From an uncultured Anaerolineae bacterium (GTDB lineage Bacteria > Chloroflexota > Anaerolineae > B4-G1 > DUEL01), in assembly GCA_937942115.1 (NCBI GenBank), contig CALDFY010000055.1:1-15582 (forward strand): a stretch of 15,582 bases of DNA. The letters run 5' to 3'. The stretch's first letter is position 1. Each line of letters starts with the position of its first letter. This document shows positions 6,726 to 12,833 of the stretch, one piece after another. A program made the translations under genes and the position numbers. The notes under the pieces are model-generated. The model made no database searches and was not told where the DNA came from. It saw only the letters and a program-made list of their open reading frames with translations.

Positions 6726-8213
6726 ATGAACTTCCCATTCCTCAGCGTCATCATCTTCGCACCGGCAATGACCGCGGTCCTGATTCTGCTGCTGCCCAAA
6801 GACCGGCAGACGGAGCCGAAGGTGCTGGCTGCCGCCGGCACCTTCATCTCGCTATTGATGGCTATCTGGGTCTTTCTGGCCTACGACCGGACCCTGGGCG
6901 GCTACCAGTTCGTGGAGCAGATGCCCTGGCTTCCCGTCATCGGCTCCTCGTACTACGTGGGCGTCAACGGGATGGGGGTGATGCTGGTCCTCCTGAACGC
7001 CCTCCTCCTCTTCTGCGCCGTCCTCATCTCCTGGCACATAGAGGAGCGGCCCCGCGAGTTCTTCGCCCTGCTCCTGCTGATGGGCGTGGGGGTCTTCGGC
7101 GCGTTCACGCTCCTGGACCTCTTCCTGCTTGTCCTCTTCTACGAACTGGTCCTCTTCCCCATCTACCTGCTCATCGTCAACTGGGGCTGGAAGCCGCTGC
7201 GGGAGTACGGGGCGATGAAACTGACCCTCTACCTGCTCCTGGGGAGTCTGGTCGCCCTGGTCGGCATCCTGGCCATTTACTTCACGTCCGGCCTGCGGAC
7301 CTTTGACATGGTCGCGCTGGGCGGGGTGAAGTTCTCGCCGGAGTTCCAGCGGACCTGGTTCCTGCCCATATTCGTGGGCTTCGGCGTCCTGGCGAGTCTC
7401 TGGCCCTTCTACTCCTGGTCCCCGGACGGATACGCCGCAGCGCCCACCGCCGTCTCCATGCTCCACGCGGGAGTACTGAAGAACGTCGGGGCGTTCACCG
7501 CGTTCCGGGTCGCCGTGCTTCTCCTGCCCGAAGGGGCGAAGTTCTGGATGCCCTACGTCGTCTTCCTGATGGTGATGAACGTCGTCTACGCCTCGTTCAT
7601 CGCCCTGGTCCATACCGACTTCAAGTACATCATCGGGTTCGCCAGCGTCGCCCACCTGGGGGTGGTGCTGATGGGTTTCGCCGCGATGAACGACCTGGGC
7701 TGGAGCGGCGCGGTCACCATGATGTTCGCCCACGGCATCATCGCCGCCATGTCCTTCGCCATTGTGGGGATGGTGTACGACCGGACCCATATCCGGGAGA
7801 TCAAAGAACTGGGCGGCATGATCCGGCGACTGGCGCCGGCGGCCCTGGGCTTCGCCATCGCCGGGTTCGCCTCTATGGGGATGCCCGGCTTTCTGGCCTT
7901 CGTCGCCGAGGTGCAGGTGTTCCTGGGACTGTGGAAAGCGGCCAGCCTGGCGCCCTGGTATCCGGTCATCGCCATTATCTCCGCGCTGGGGATCATCGGG
8001 ACGGCGGCCTATATGCTGCGGGCGTTCCAGTACGTCTTTATGGGCGAACTGAAGCCGAAGTTCGCCGACATTCCGCCGATCGGCCCGCTGGATAAGGTCG
8101 CGATTGCACTGATGAGCCTGCCGCTGATCGTGGGCGGCATCTACCCGCTCCTCGTCCTGCCGGTGGTCCAGTCCGGCGTCCAATCCGTCCTGGCCGTCCT
8201 GGGAGGTGCATAG
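6726..8213 (+). CDS. Second NuoM-like subunit lacking TM7 lysine
   Basis: This is an antiporter-like complex I subunit of 495 residues, homologous to NuoM along its whole length. Shared signatures include PVIGSSYYVGVNGMG (70-84), LVHTDFKYIIGFASVAHLG (294-312) and the HGI motif in FAHGIIAAMSFAIVG. Glu140 in LFYELVLFPIYL (TM5) and Glu395 in FVAEVQVF (TM12) are kept. The TM7 block reads FGVLASLWPFYSWSPDG: the position equal to Lys245 of the canonical copy is Leu222. In TM8 (MLHAGVLKNVGAF) the lysine is shifted one residue earlier (Lys252) and the usual site is Asn253. ATG 6726 follows AAGGTGAGG; GTG 6720 would overlap the upstream stop by four bases. It abuts nuoN. It is probably a third NuoM/L-type unit of an enlarged complex I. 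Confidence 0.93.
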   Translation: MNFPFLSVIIFAPAMTAVLILLLPKDRQTEPKVLAAAGTFISLLMAIWVFLAYDRTLGGYQFVEQMPWLPVIGSSYYVGVNGMGVMLVLLNALLLFCAVLISWHIEERPREFFALLLLMGVGVFGAFTLLDLFLLVLFYELVLFPIYLLIVNWGWKPLREYGAMKLTLYLLLGSLVALVGILAIYFTSGLRTFDMVALGGVKFSPEFQRTWFLPIFVGFGVLASLWPFYSWSPDGYAAAPTAVSMLHAGVLKNVGAFTAFRVAVLLLPEGAKFWMPYVVFLMVMNVVYASFIALVHTDFKYIIGFASVAHLGVVLMGFAAMNDLGWSGAVTMMFAHGIIAAMSFAIVGMVYDRTHIREIKELGGMIRRLAPAALGFAIAGFASMGMPGFLAFVAEVQVFLGLWKAASLAPWYPVIAIISALGIIGTAAYMLRAFQYVFMGELKPKFADIPPIGPLDKVAIALMSLPLIVGGIYPLLVLPVVQSGVQSVLAVLGGA

Positions 8214-9653
8214 ATGGGCGTCACGACCTTCAACCCGACCTGGCTTCTCGCTATCCTGCCGGAACTTCTCCTCCTCGCCCTGGCGGTGGTGGTGCTGGGG
8301 GTGGACCTGGCCCTGCCAACGGAGCGGAAGCGGACGCTGGGGCTGTGGACGGCGGGAGGTCTCATCGTCGTCCTGGCCGTCACGTTGTTGGTGCCGCTGC
8401 CGCAGGGGCCGGCCTTCGGCGGCGCGGTGCGGATAGACGGCGTCGCCGGGGTCTTCCGCGTCATCTTCCTGCTGGGCGGCATCCTGGTGGCACTGATGTC
8501 TATGGACTTCCGACCGTTGCGCCAGGACGGCCCGTACTACGGCCTGCTCCTCTTCTCCCTTCTGGGGATGTCACTGATGGCGGTCGCCGAAAACCTGGTG
8601 ATGCTCTACGTGGCGATGGAACTGACCGGCATCAGCGCGTACGTCCTGGTCGGCTACCTGCGGGAGACGGAGCTGTCGGCGGAGGCGGGGCTGAAGTACT
8701 TCCTGTTCGGGGCCTTCAGTTCGGCGGTGATGCTCTACGGCTTCTCCTGGCTTTATGCCTTCGCGGGCGGGACGGGGTACGGTCAGTTGGCGCAGGCTCT
8801 CCGGTACATTCCCTTCCCGCTGGCGGTGCTGGCCTTCCTGATGGTGCTGGTGGGCTTTGGGTTCAAGGTGGCGATGGTGCCCATGCATTTCTGGGCACCC
8901 GATGTCTACCAGGGCGCGCCGACGCCGATCACGGCGTTTCTCTCCGTGGGCTCCAAGGCAGCGGGGTTTGCGGTGCTCCTGCGGGCGCTGCGGTTCCTCT
9001 TCCCTGCGCTGGAGACGACATGGGTGGTGCTCCTGGTGGCCATTTCTATGGTGACGATGACGCTGGGCAACACCTTTGCGGTCTGGCAGAAGAACATCAA
9101 GCGGCTGCTGGCTTACTCCAGCATCGCCCAGGCCGGATACGTCCTCATCGGCGTGGCGGCGGCCTCGCAGATGGGGGTGGCGTCGGCGGCCTTCTATCTC
9201 ATCATCTACACGGTGATGAATGTGGCCGCGTTCGCCGTGGTGGTGCTGGTCTCCAACCTGACCGGAAGCGAGGACGTAGAGAGTTTCTCCGGCCTGGCCC
9301 GGCGGTCGTCGTTCCTGGGGTGGAGCATAATGCTGGCACTCTTCTCGCTGGGGGGCGTGCCTCCCTTCGGCGGGTTCGTGGGGAAGTTGCTCATTTTCGC
9401 CGGCGCGATCCAGAGCGGCCTCATCGCGCTGACGGTGGTGGGCGTGATCAACGTCATCATCGGCCTCTACTACTACCTGAGCGTGGTGAAAGTGGTCTTT
9501 GAGCGCCGCTCCGAGCAGGAGCACGAGCCGCTGGAGGTGCCGGCGCCGTCCAAATGGGTGCTGGGCATCACGATGGCGGCGATTGTCTTGTTGGGCATTC
9601 TGGCCTATCCGGTCTATCAGTGGGTGTGGCAGGCGAGCGCGGGATGGTTCTGA
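8214..9653 (+). CDS. nuoN: NADH-quinone oxidoreductase subunit N
   Basis: This is the antiporter-like subunit closest to the small membrane subunits of complex I. The product has 479 residues, normal for NuoN. Channel residues are complete: Glu136 in YVAMELTGISAYVLVGYLR (TM5), Lys218 in GFGFKVAMVPMHFWAPDVY (TM7), Lys248 in VGSKAAGFAVLLR (TM8) and Lys391 in PPFGGFVGKLLIF (TM12). ATG 8214 directly follows the stop of the second nuoM, and GGGAGGTG (8201-8208) within that gene's 3' end is the ribosome binding site. Its TGA stop (9651-9653) is the first three bases of a heptamer repeat tract, so the repeat meets the gene exactly at its end. It is the last nuo gene of the cluster. Confidence 0.97.
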   Translation: MGVTTFNPTWLLAILPELLLLALAVVVLGVDLALPTERKRTLGLWTAGGLIVVLAVTLLVPLPQGPAFGGAVRIDGVAGVFRVIFLLGGILVALMSMDFRPLRQDGPYYGLLLFSLLGMSLMAVAENLVMLYVAMELTGISAYVLVGYLRETELSAEAGLKYFLFGAFSSAVMLYGFSWLYAFAGGTGYGQLAQALRYIPFPLAVLAFLMVLVGFGFKVAMVPMHFWAPDVYQGAPTPITAFLSVGSKAAGFAVLLRALRFLFPALETTWVVLLVAISMVTMTLGNTFAVWQKNIKRLLAYSSIAQAGYVLIGVAAASQMGVASAAFYLIIYTVMNVAAFAVVVLVSNLTGSEDVESFSGLARRSSFLGWSIMLALFSLGGVPPFGGFVGKLLIFAGAIQSGLIALTVVGVINVIIGLYYYLSVVKVVFERRSEQEHEPLEVPAPSKWVLGITMAAIVLLGILAYPVYQWVWQASAGWF

Positions 9654-9685
9654 AACGTGAAACGTGAAATGTGAAGCGTGAGATG
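9651..9685 (+). repeat. Heptamer tandem repeat (TGAAACG-type), copy 1
   Basis: Five 7-base units run TGAAACG, TGAAACG, TGAAATG, TGAAGCG, TGAGATG. The first unit supplies the nuoN stop codon. Related tracts in the same plus-strand orientation occur at 11735-11766 and 14694-14728. The last units (TGAAGCG TGAGATG TG) are shared with the third copy. Confidence 0.85.
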
Positions 9686-9729
9686 TGGATAGATGGTCCG
9701 AAAGATTCGTACTATGGTTGGAGATGGAG

Positions 9730-10146
9730 ATGGCCAGAAGGGCGGGGGATTGGATGCGGCAGGCGGAGCGGGATTTCCGGCACGCGCGGAACGCGCTGGA
9801 GCACGGAGATTACGAATGGGCCTGCTTTGCCGCCCAGCAGGCTGCTGAGAAGGCTCTGAATGCACTGTACGAACAGGAAGGATGGGAAGCGCGGGGGCAT
9901 TCTATTCTCGGTTTGCTTCGGGGGTTAAGAGACTCGTACGAAGTGCCTGACCAGTTCTACCCTTTTGCCCGTCTTCTGACCCGATACTACATTGAGGCCC
10001 GCTATCCGAACGGGTTTCCGGAGGGGGCTCCGTTTGAGTATTTTGATGAGGAGATGGCCCAGGAGGCGGTCCATGCGGCAGAGGCGATTCTGCGATGGTG
10101 TGGAGATATTCTCGGTGGACGCGAGGGCTCTCCGTCAGCACCTTGA
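9730..10146 (+). CDS. HEPN-domain protein (partner of MNT nucleotidyltransferase)
   Basis: HEPN proteins are small all-helical dimers, often paired with minimal nucleotidyltransferases in toxin-antitoxin-like modules. The family core is clear: WMRQAERDFRHARNALEHGD (8-27) followed by YEWACFAAQQAAEKALNALY (28-47). A later RYYIEARYPNG segment (85-95) is also typical. I do not see the RX4-6H ribonuclease motif at its usual C-terminal place. An R-X4-H at 20-25 is probably coincidental, so this may be an HI0074-like, non-RNase HEPN. ATG 9730 with GGAG upstream is preferred (138 residues); GTG 9685 and ATG 9724 are alternatives. It follows the heptamer repeat after nuoN and overlaps the next gene by 32 bases. 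Confidence 0.85.
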   Translation: MARRAGDWMRQAERDFRHARNALEHGDYEWACFAAQQAAEKALNALYEQEGWEARGHSILGLLRGLRDSYEVPDQFYPFARLLTRYYIEARYPNGFPEGAPFEYFDEEMAQEAVHAAEAILRWCGDILGGREGSPSAP

Positions 10147-10450
10147 GGAAATCGCGACCCGCATTCGGCGGGAACATCCGAAGGTCCAGACGGTGCTCCT
10201 CTTCGGCTCTTTTGCCCGGGGCGATTTTACACCTCACAGCGATGTAGATGTGGCGATTCTTTTGAGCAGAAACGGTGAACCCTTCCTGGCGCGGGCGGAT
10301 GTTTTTATGGATTACTTTGCCGACCTGCCGTTGGACGTGAACCTGCTGGTCTACACCCGGGAGGAGATAGATCGGATGCTGTTGGAGGGGAGTCGGCTGG
10401 CGAGGGCGGTGGTTGAGGGTGTGCCCCTGGGGCAGGAGGAAGCGCGATGA
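10115..10450 (+). CDS. Minimal nucleotidyltransferase (MNT) domain protein
   Basis: MNT proteins of the DNA polymerase beta fold transfer nucleotides, and in HEPN/MNT modules they can act as antitoxin by modifying the HEPN partner. The signature GSX10DXD is complete: Gly31-Ser32 in LLFGSFARGD, and Asp43 and Asp45 in HSDVDVAIL. Asp74 in LPLDVNLLVY is the likely third metal ligand. I chose GTG 10115 because GGAG at 10102-10105 is correctly spaced; GTG 10100 lacks such a site. The gene then has 111 codons and begins inside the 3' end of the HEPN gene. Its stop TGA (10448-10450) overlaps the atpI start ATG (10447-10449) as ATGA, so translation of atpI is probably coupled to it. Confidence 0.87.
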   Translation: MDARALRQHLEEIATRIRREHPKVQTVLLFGSFARGDFTPHSDVDVAILLSRNGEPFLARADVFMDYFADLPLDVNLLVYTREEIDRMLLEGSRLARAVVEGVPLGQEEAR

Positions 10451-10773
10451 GTGAGCGGAAGGGATTGGGATGGCGCGAAGGGGCGTTTCTGGCAGAGGCA
10501 GCCGCTCAGATCGGCTGCCTGACGGTGGTGGTCATTCTGCTGGCGCTGGGGGCGGGCCTGTGGCTGGATAGCCGCCTGGGGACCAAACCCTGGTTCACCC
10601 TGGGGCTGGTGCTGGCGAGCATCCCCCTTAGTCTCTATATGGTGGTTCGGCTGGCCCTCTCCGCGGCCCGGCGGGCACAGAAAGAATCGGGAGAATCAGG
10701 AGAATCAGGAGAATCAGGAGAATCAGAAGAATCAGGAGAATCAGGAGAATCAGGAGAATCAGCGATTCTTTGA
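10447..10773 (+). CDS. atpI: ATP synthase accessory protein AtpI/AtpZ with repeat-encoded tail
   Basis: This small two-helix membrane protein heads the ATP synthase operon; the family helps assemble the c-ring or handle Mg2+ next to F0. The motif GAGLWLDSRLGTKPWFTLGL is typical of the AtpZ/ATPase_gene1 group, with hydrophobic segments at about 23-40 and 50-68. ATG 10447 has CAGGAGGAA (10433-10441) inside the MNT gene and overlaps the MNT stop by four bases. After the basic stretch RLALSAARRAQK (about 68-79) the last 29 residues are a Gly-Glu-Ser repeat encoded by a 9-base tandem repeat. That tail is not a family feature and probably arose by repeat insertion or expansion. The core call is secure; the choice between atpI and atpZ is nominal. 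Confidence 0.85.
   Translation: MSERKGLGWREGAFLAEAAAQIGCLTVVVILLALGAGLWLDSRLGTKPWFTLGLVLASIPLSLYMVVRLALSAARRAQKESGESGESGESGESEESGESGESGESAIL
10690..10761 (+). repeat. 9-base tandem repeat GGAGAATCA x8 inside atpI
   Basis: Eight units of GGAGAATCA lie head to tail; unit five (10726-10734) reads GAAGAATCA. A partial unit precedes them (10684-10689). Each unit encodes Gly-Glu-Ser, so the array keeps frame. Just downstream, GATTCTT and TGATTCT (10764-10777) are inverted matches to AGAATCA, giving a fold-back across the atpI stop. Confidence 0.95.
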
Positions 10774-10795
10774 TTCTTGAATTCCGGAGGTGGGA

Positions 10796-11731
10796 ATGAA
10801 GCGAGCGGTCACGGTTGTGGCAGTCATTGTCCTGATCGGCCTGTGCGTGTTTTCGTGTGTCATCGGCCCGCTGGGAAGGAAATGGGTAGTGCGGCCACAC
10901 ATCCAGATGGCGGCGGAGACCTTCCCGGTGGGGCCGGTACGGGTGTCCAATACGCTGTTGGGCCTGCTTCTGGCCGACCTGGTGCTCATCGGCCTTTTCC
11001 TGGCCGGTACCCGGCATATCCGCGCCGGGCGGCCCGAGGCAATGGTGCCGCGCGGGCTGCAGAATCTGGTGGAGGCCATTTACGAGTTCCTCGCCAACTT
11101 CCTGCGCGGCATCCTGGGCGAGCGGGCGGAGAAGATGCTCCCACTGCTCATCACTTTCTTCCTGTTCATCCTGGTCGCCAACTGGATTGAACTCTTTCCG
11201 GGCTTTGATACCGTCGGCCTGATAGAGCACGTCCACGGAGGGGAAGGGCACGCCGTCCGGCAGGTGGGGCCGTTTCTCTTCCTGACCCACGAGGAGGGAG
11301 AGTACACGCTGGTCCCCTTCCTGCGGGCCGCCAACACCGACCTGAACGTCCCGCTGGCGCTGGCGCTCATCTCGGTCTTTATGACCCAGGTCTACGGCGT
11401 CCAGGCACTGGGGTGGGGGTATTTCTCCCGTTTTATCAACATCAAGGCCCTCACCAGCGGCGGCCTGATGGGGGTGATGAACTTCCTGGTGGGCCTTCTG
11501 GAGACGCTGAGTGAGTTCACCAAGATCATCTCCTTCGGCTTCCGGTTGTTCGGCAACATCTTCGCCGGAATGGTCCTGCTGCTGGTCATCTCGTCGCTGG
11601 TGCCCTTTGTGGCGCCGGTGGTCTTCTATATTCTGGAGTTATTCGTGGGCGCGGTCCAGGCCCTAGTCTTTATGATGCTGACGGCAGCGTTCACTGCTGT
11701 GGCGACCGCAGGACACGGGGAGCATCACTAA
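10796..11731 (+). CDS. atpB: ATP synthase F0 subunit a
   Basis: Subunit a forms the two proton half-channels against the c-ring. The 311-residue protein shows the essential Arg250 in SFGFRLFGNIFAG, equivalent to Arg210 of E. coli. It also has the earlier family block FLRAANTDLNVPLALALISVF (175-195), here starting at PFLR, and the C-terminal LELFVGAVQALVFMMLTAAF. About six hydrophobic segments are visible. The start is ATG 10796 with GGAGGT (10786-10791); GTG 10790 lies inside that site and is not used. The loop at 140-170 (HVHGGEGHAVRQVGPF) is longer than in E. coli. The stop TAA (11729-11731) touches the second heptamer repeat tract. It lies between atpI and atpE in the classical order. Confidence 0.96.
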   Translation: MKRAVTVVAVIVLIGLCVFSCVIGPLGRKWVVRPHIQMAAETFPVGPVRVSNTLLGLLLADLVLIGLFLAGTRHIRAGRPEAMVPRGLQNLVEAIYEFLANFLRGILGERAEKMLPLLITFFLFILVANWIELFPGFDTVGLIEHVHGGEGHAVRQVGPFLFLTHEEGEYTLVPFLRAANTDLNVPLALALISVFMTQVYGVQALGWGYFSRFINIKALTSGGLMGVMNFLVGLLETLSEFTKIISFGFRLFGNIFAGMVLLLVISSLVPFVAPVVFYILELFVGAVQALVFMMLTAAFTAVATAGHGEHH

Positions 11732-11734
11732 ACG

Positions 11735-11766
11735 TGAAACGTGAAACGTGAAAATTGAAACGTGAA
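11735..11766 (+). repeat. Heptamer tandem repeat (TGAAACG-type), copy 2
   Basis: Units run TGAAACG, TGAAACG, TGAAAAT, TGAAACG, then TGAA, immediately after the atpB stop. A degenerate unit overlaps the stop itself. The tract ends in AAGGAGGAG, which is the ribosome binding site of atpE. The repeat therefore fills nearly the whole 45-base atpB-atpE gap. Confidence 0.85.
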
Positions 11767-11776
11767 GGAGGAGATT

Positions 11777-12013
11777 ATGGAGCTCAGCAAGGATGTCATC
11801 AAATTGCTGGCGGCCGGTCTGGCGATCGGCCTGGGGGCTCTCGGGCCGGGGATCGGCATCGGGCTGGTGGGTCTGGGCGGGGCCCAGGCGACTGGACGGA
11901 ACCCGGAGGCGTCCGGCGCGATCCTCACCAACATGATCCTGGCCATCGCGTTCGCCGAGGCCGTTGCGATCTACGCCCTGGTCGTCGCGCTGATCCTGAT
12001 TTTCGTGGCGTAA
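11777..12013 (+). CDS. atpE: ATP synthase F0 subunit c (proton type)
   Basis: This subunit oligomerises into the rotor ring of F0. The 78-residue hairpin has helix 1 with the glycine ladder GPGIGIGLVGLGG (23-35), the polar loop ATGRNPEA (38-45) and helix 2 with the ion-binding Glu61 in AIAFAEAVAIYALVV. The residue after Glu61 is Ala, and the helix-1 position that is Gln in Na+-type rings is Ile. The site therefore lacks Na+ ligands, and protons are the likely coupling ion. ATG 11777 follows AAGGAGGAG (11765-11773); an upstream in-frame GTG (11762) lies in the repeat and is not preferred. It is followed by atpF after 10 bases. Confidence 0.97.
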   Translation: MELSKDVIKLLAAGLAIGLGALGPGIGIGLVGLGGAQATGRNPEASGAILTNMILAIAFAEAVAIYALVVALILIFVA

Positions 12014-12023
12014 GGAGGCCGGC

Positions 12024-12767
12024 ATGGAAGGTTTGGGGATCAATCCCTGGATGCTGCTGGCCCAGATTGTCTCGTTTCTCCTTCTGCTGTTCATTCTGAG
12101 CGCCGTTGGCTACAGGCCCATCCAACGTATCCTGCAAGAGCGACAGGAACGAATCCAGAAAGGGCTGGAGGACGCGCGCGCAGCGGAGGAGGCCCGGGTC
12201 CAGATAGAGGCGGAGCGAGAGGGAATCCTCTCCCAGGCCCGCGCGGAGGCGGATGGGCTGGTGGCCGAAGCCCGGCGGCAGGCCCAGGAGGAGCGGGAGA
12301 AACTCCTGGCCCAGGCCCGGGAGGAGGCGGAACGCATCCGCGCCACGGCCCGCCAGGAGGCGGAAGCGGAGCGGGCACAACTCCTGGGCCAGATGCGGGA
12401 GCAGATCGTAGCACTGGCGATGGCGGCGGCCCACAAACTGGTGGGAGAGGCGTTGGACGAGCAGCGGCAACGCGCGCTGGTGGCAGAGTTCTTCAGCGGG
12501 GTGCGCGCGGGCCGGGTGGAAATCCTGCCCGAGGAGATGGGACCCGCCGAGGGGCCGGTGATGGTCACCAGCGCGGTCCCGCTGACGGAGGCGGAGGCGT
12601 CCGTGGTGCGCCGGGAACTGGCCGCGCGGCTGGGCCGGGAGCCCGAGGTCCTCTTCCGGGTGGACCCGGCGGTGCTGGGCGGGCTGGTGGTCCGCATCGG
12701 CGACCGGATTGTGGACGCCAGTTTCGCCGGGCAACTGGAGCAGATGCGCCGGGCGCTGGCCGAATAG
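12024..12767 (+). CDS. atpF: ATP synthase b-delta fusion subunit (b plus delta C-terminal domain)
   Basis: This is the peripheral stalk of the ATP synthase, linking F0 to the top of F1. The 247-residue protein begins like subunit b: a membrane helix (about 8-29) then a long Glu/Arg/Ala-rich coiled coil (about 30-155). From residue about 178 it matches the C-terminal domain of subunit delta: VMVTSAVPLTEAEASVVRRE, then VDPAVLGGLVVRIGDRIVDA and SFAGQLEQMRRAL. The N-terminal helical domain of delta (about 105 residues), which binds the alpha subunit, is absent, and no separate atpH is present. Similar-sized b subunits exist in the alternate F1F0 group, but the c subunit here is not Na+ type. AAGGAGG precedes ATG 12024. 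It is the last gene before a strong terminator. Confidence 0.9.
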   Translation: MEGLGINPWMLLAQIVSFLLLLFILSAVGYRPIQRILQERQERIQKGLEDARAAEEARVQIEAEREGILSQARAEADGLVAEARRQAQEEREKLLAQAREEAERIRATARQEAEAERAQLLGQMREQIVALAMAAAHKLVGEALDEQRQRALVAEFFSGVRAGRVEILPEEMGPAEGPVMVTSAVPLTEAEASVVRRELAARLGREPEVLFRVDPAVLGGLVVRIGDRIVDASFAGQLEQMRRALAE

Positions 12768-12800
12768 CGACGCCCTGCTGCACCAATTCATCGGATTGAG

Positions 12801-12833
12801 GGGGCAACAACCTGGGTTGTTGTCCCTTTTTTT
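12801..12833 (+). terminator. Rho-independent terminator of the nuo-atp operon
   Basis: GGGGCAACAACC (12801-12812) pairs with GGTTGTTGTCCC (12815-12826), with one G-U pair, followed by seven T (12827-12833). It lies 34 bases after the atpF stop and ends the plus-strand operon before any F1 gene. Confidence 0.9.

Noticed and set aside
10684..10761. Regular direct repeats considered as a CRISPR array
   Set aside because: Units are nine bases with no spacers, and they lie in frame inside atpI.
11777..12013. Subunit c considered as Na+-binding, linked to the alternate Na+ F-ATPase type
   Set aside because: The Glu61 site lacks the following Ser/Thr, and the helix-1 Gln position is Ile. The gene order also lacks atpQ and atpR of that type.
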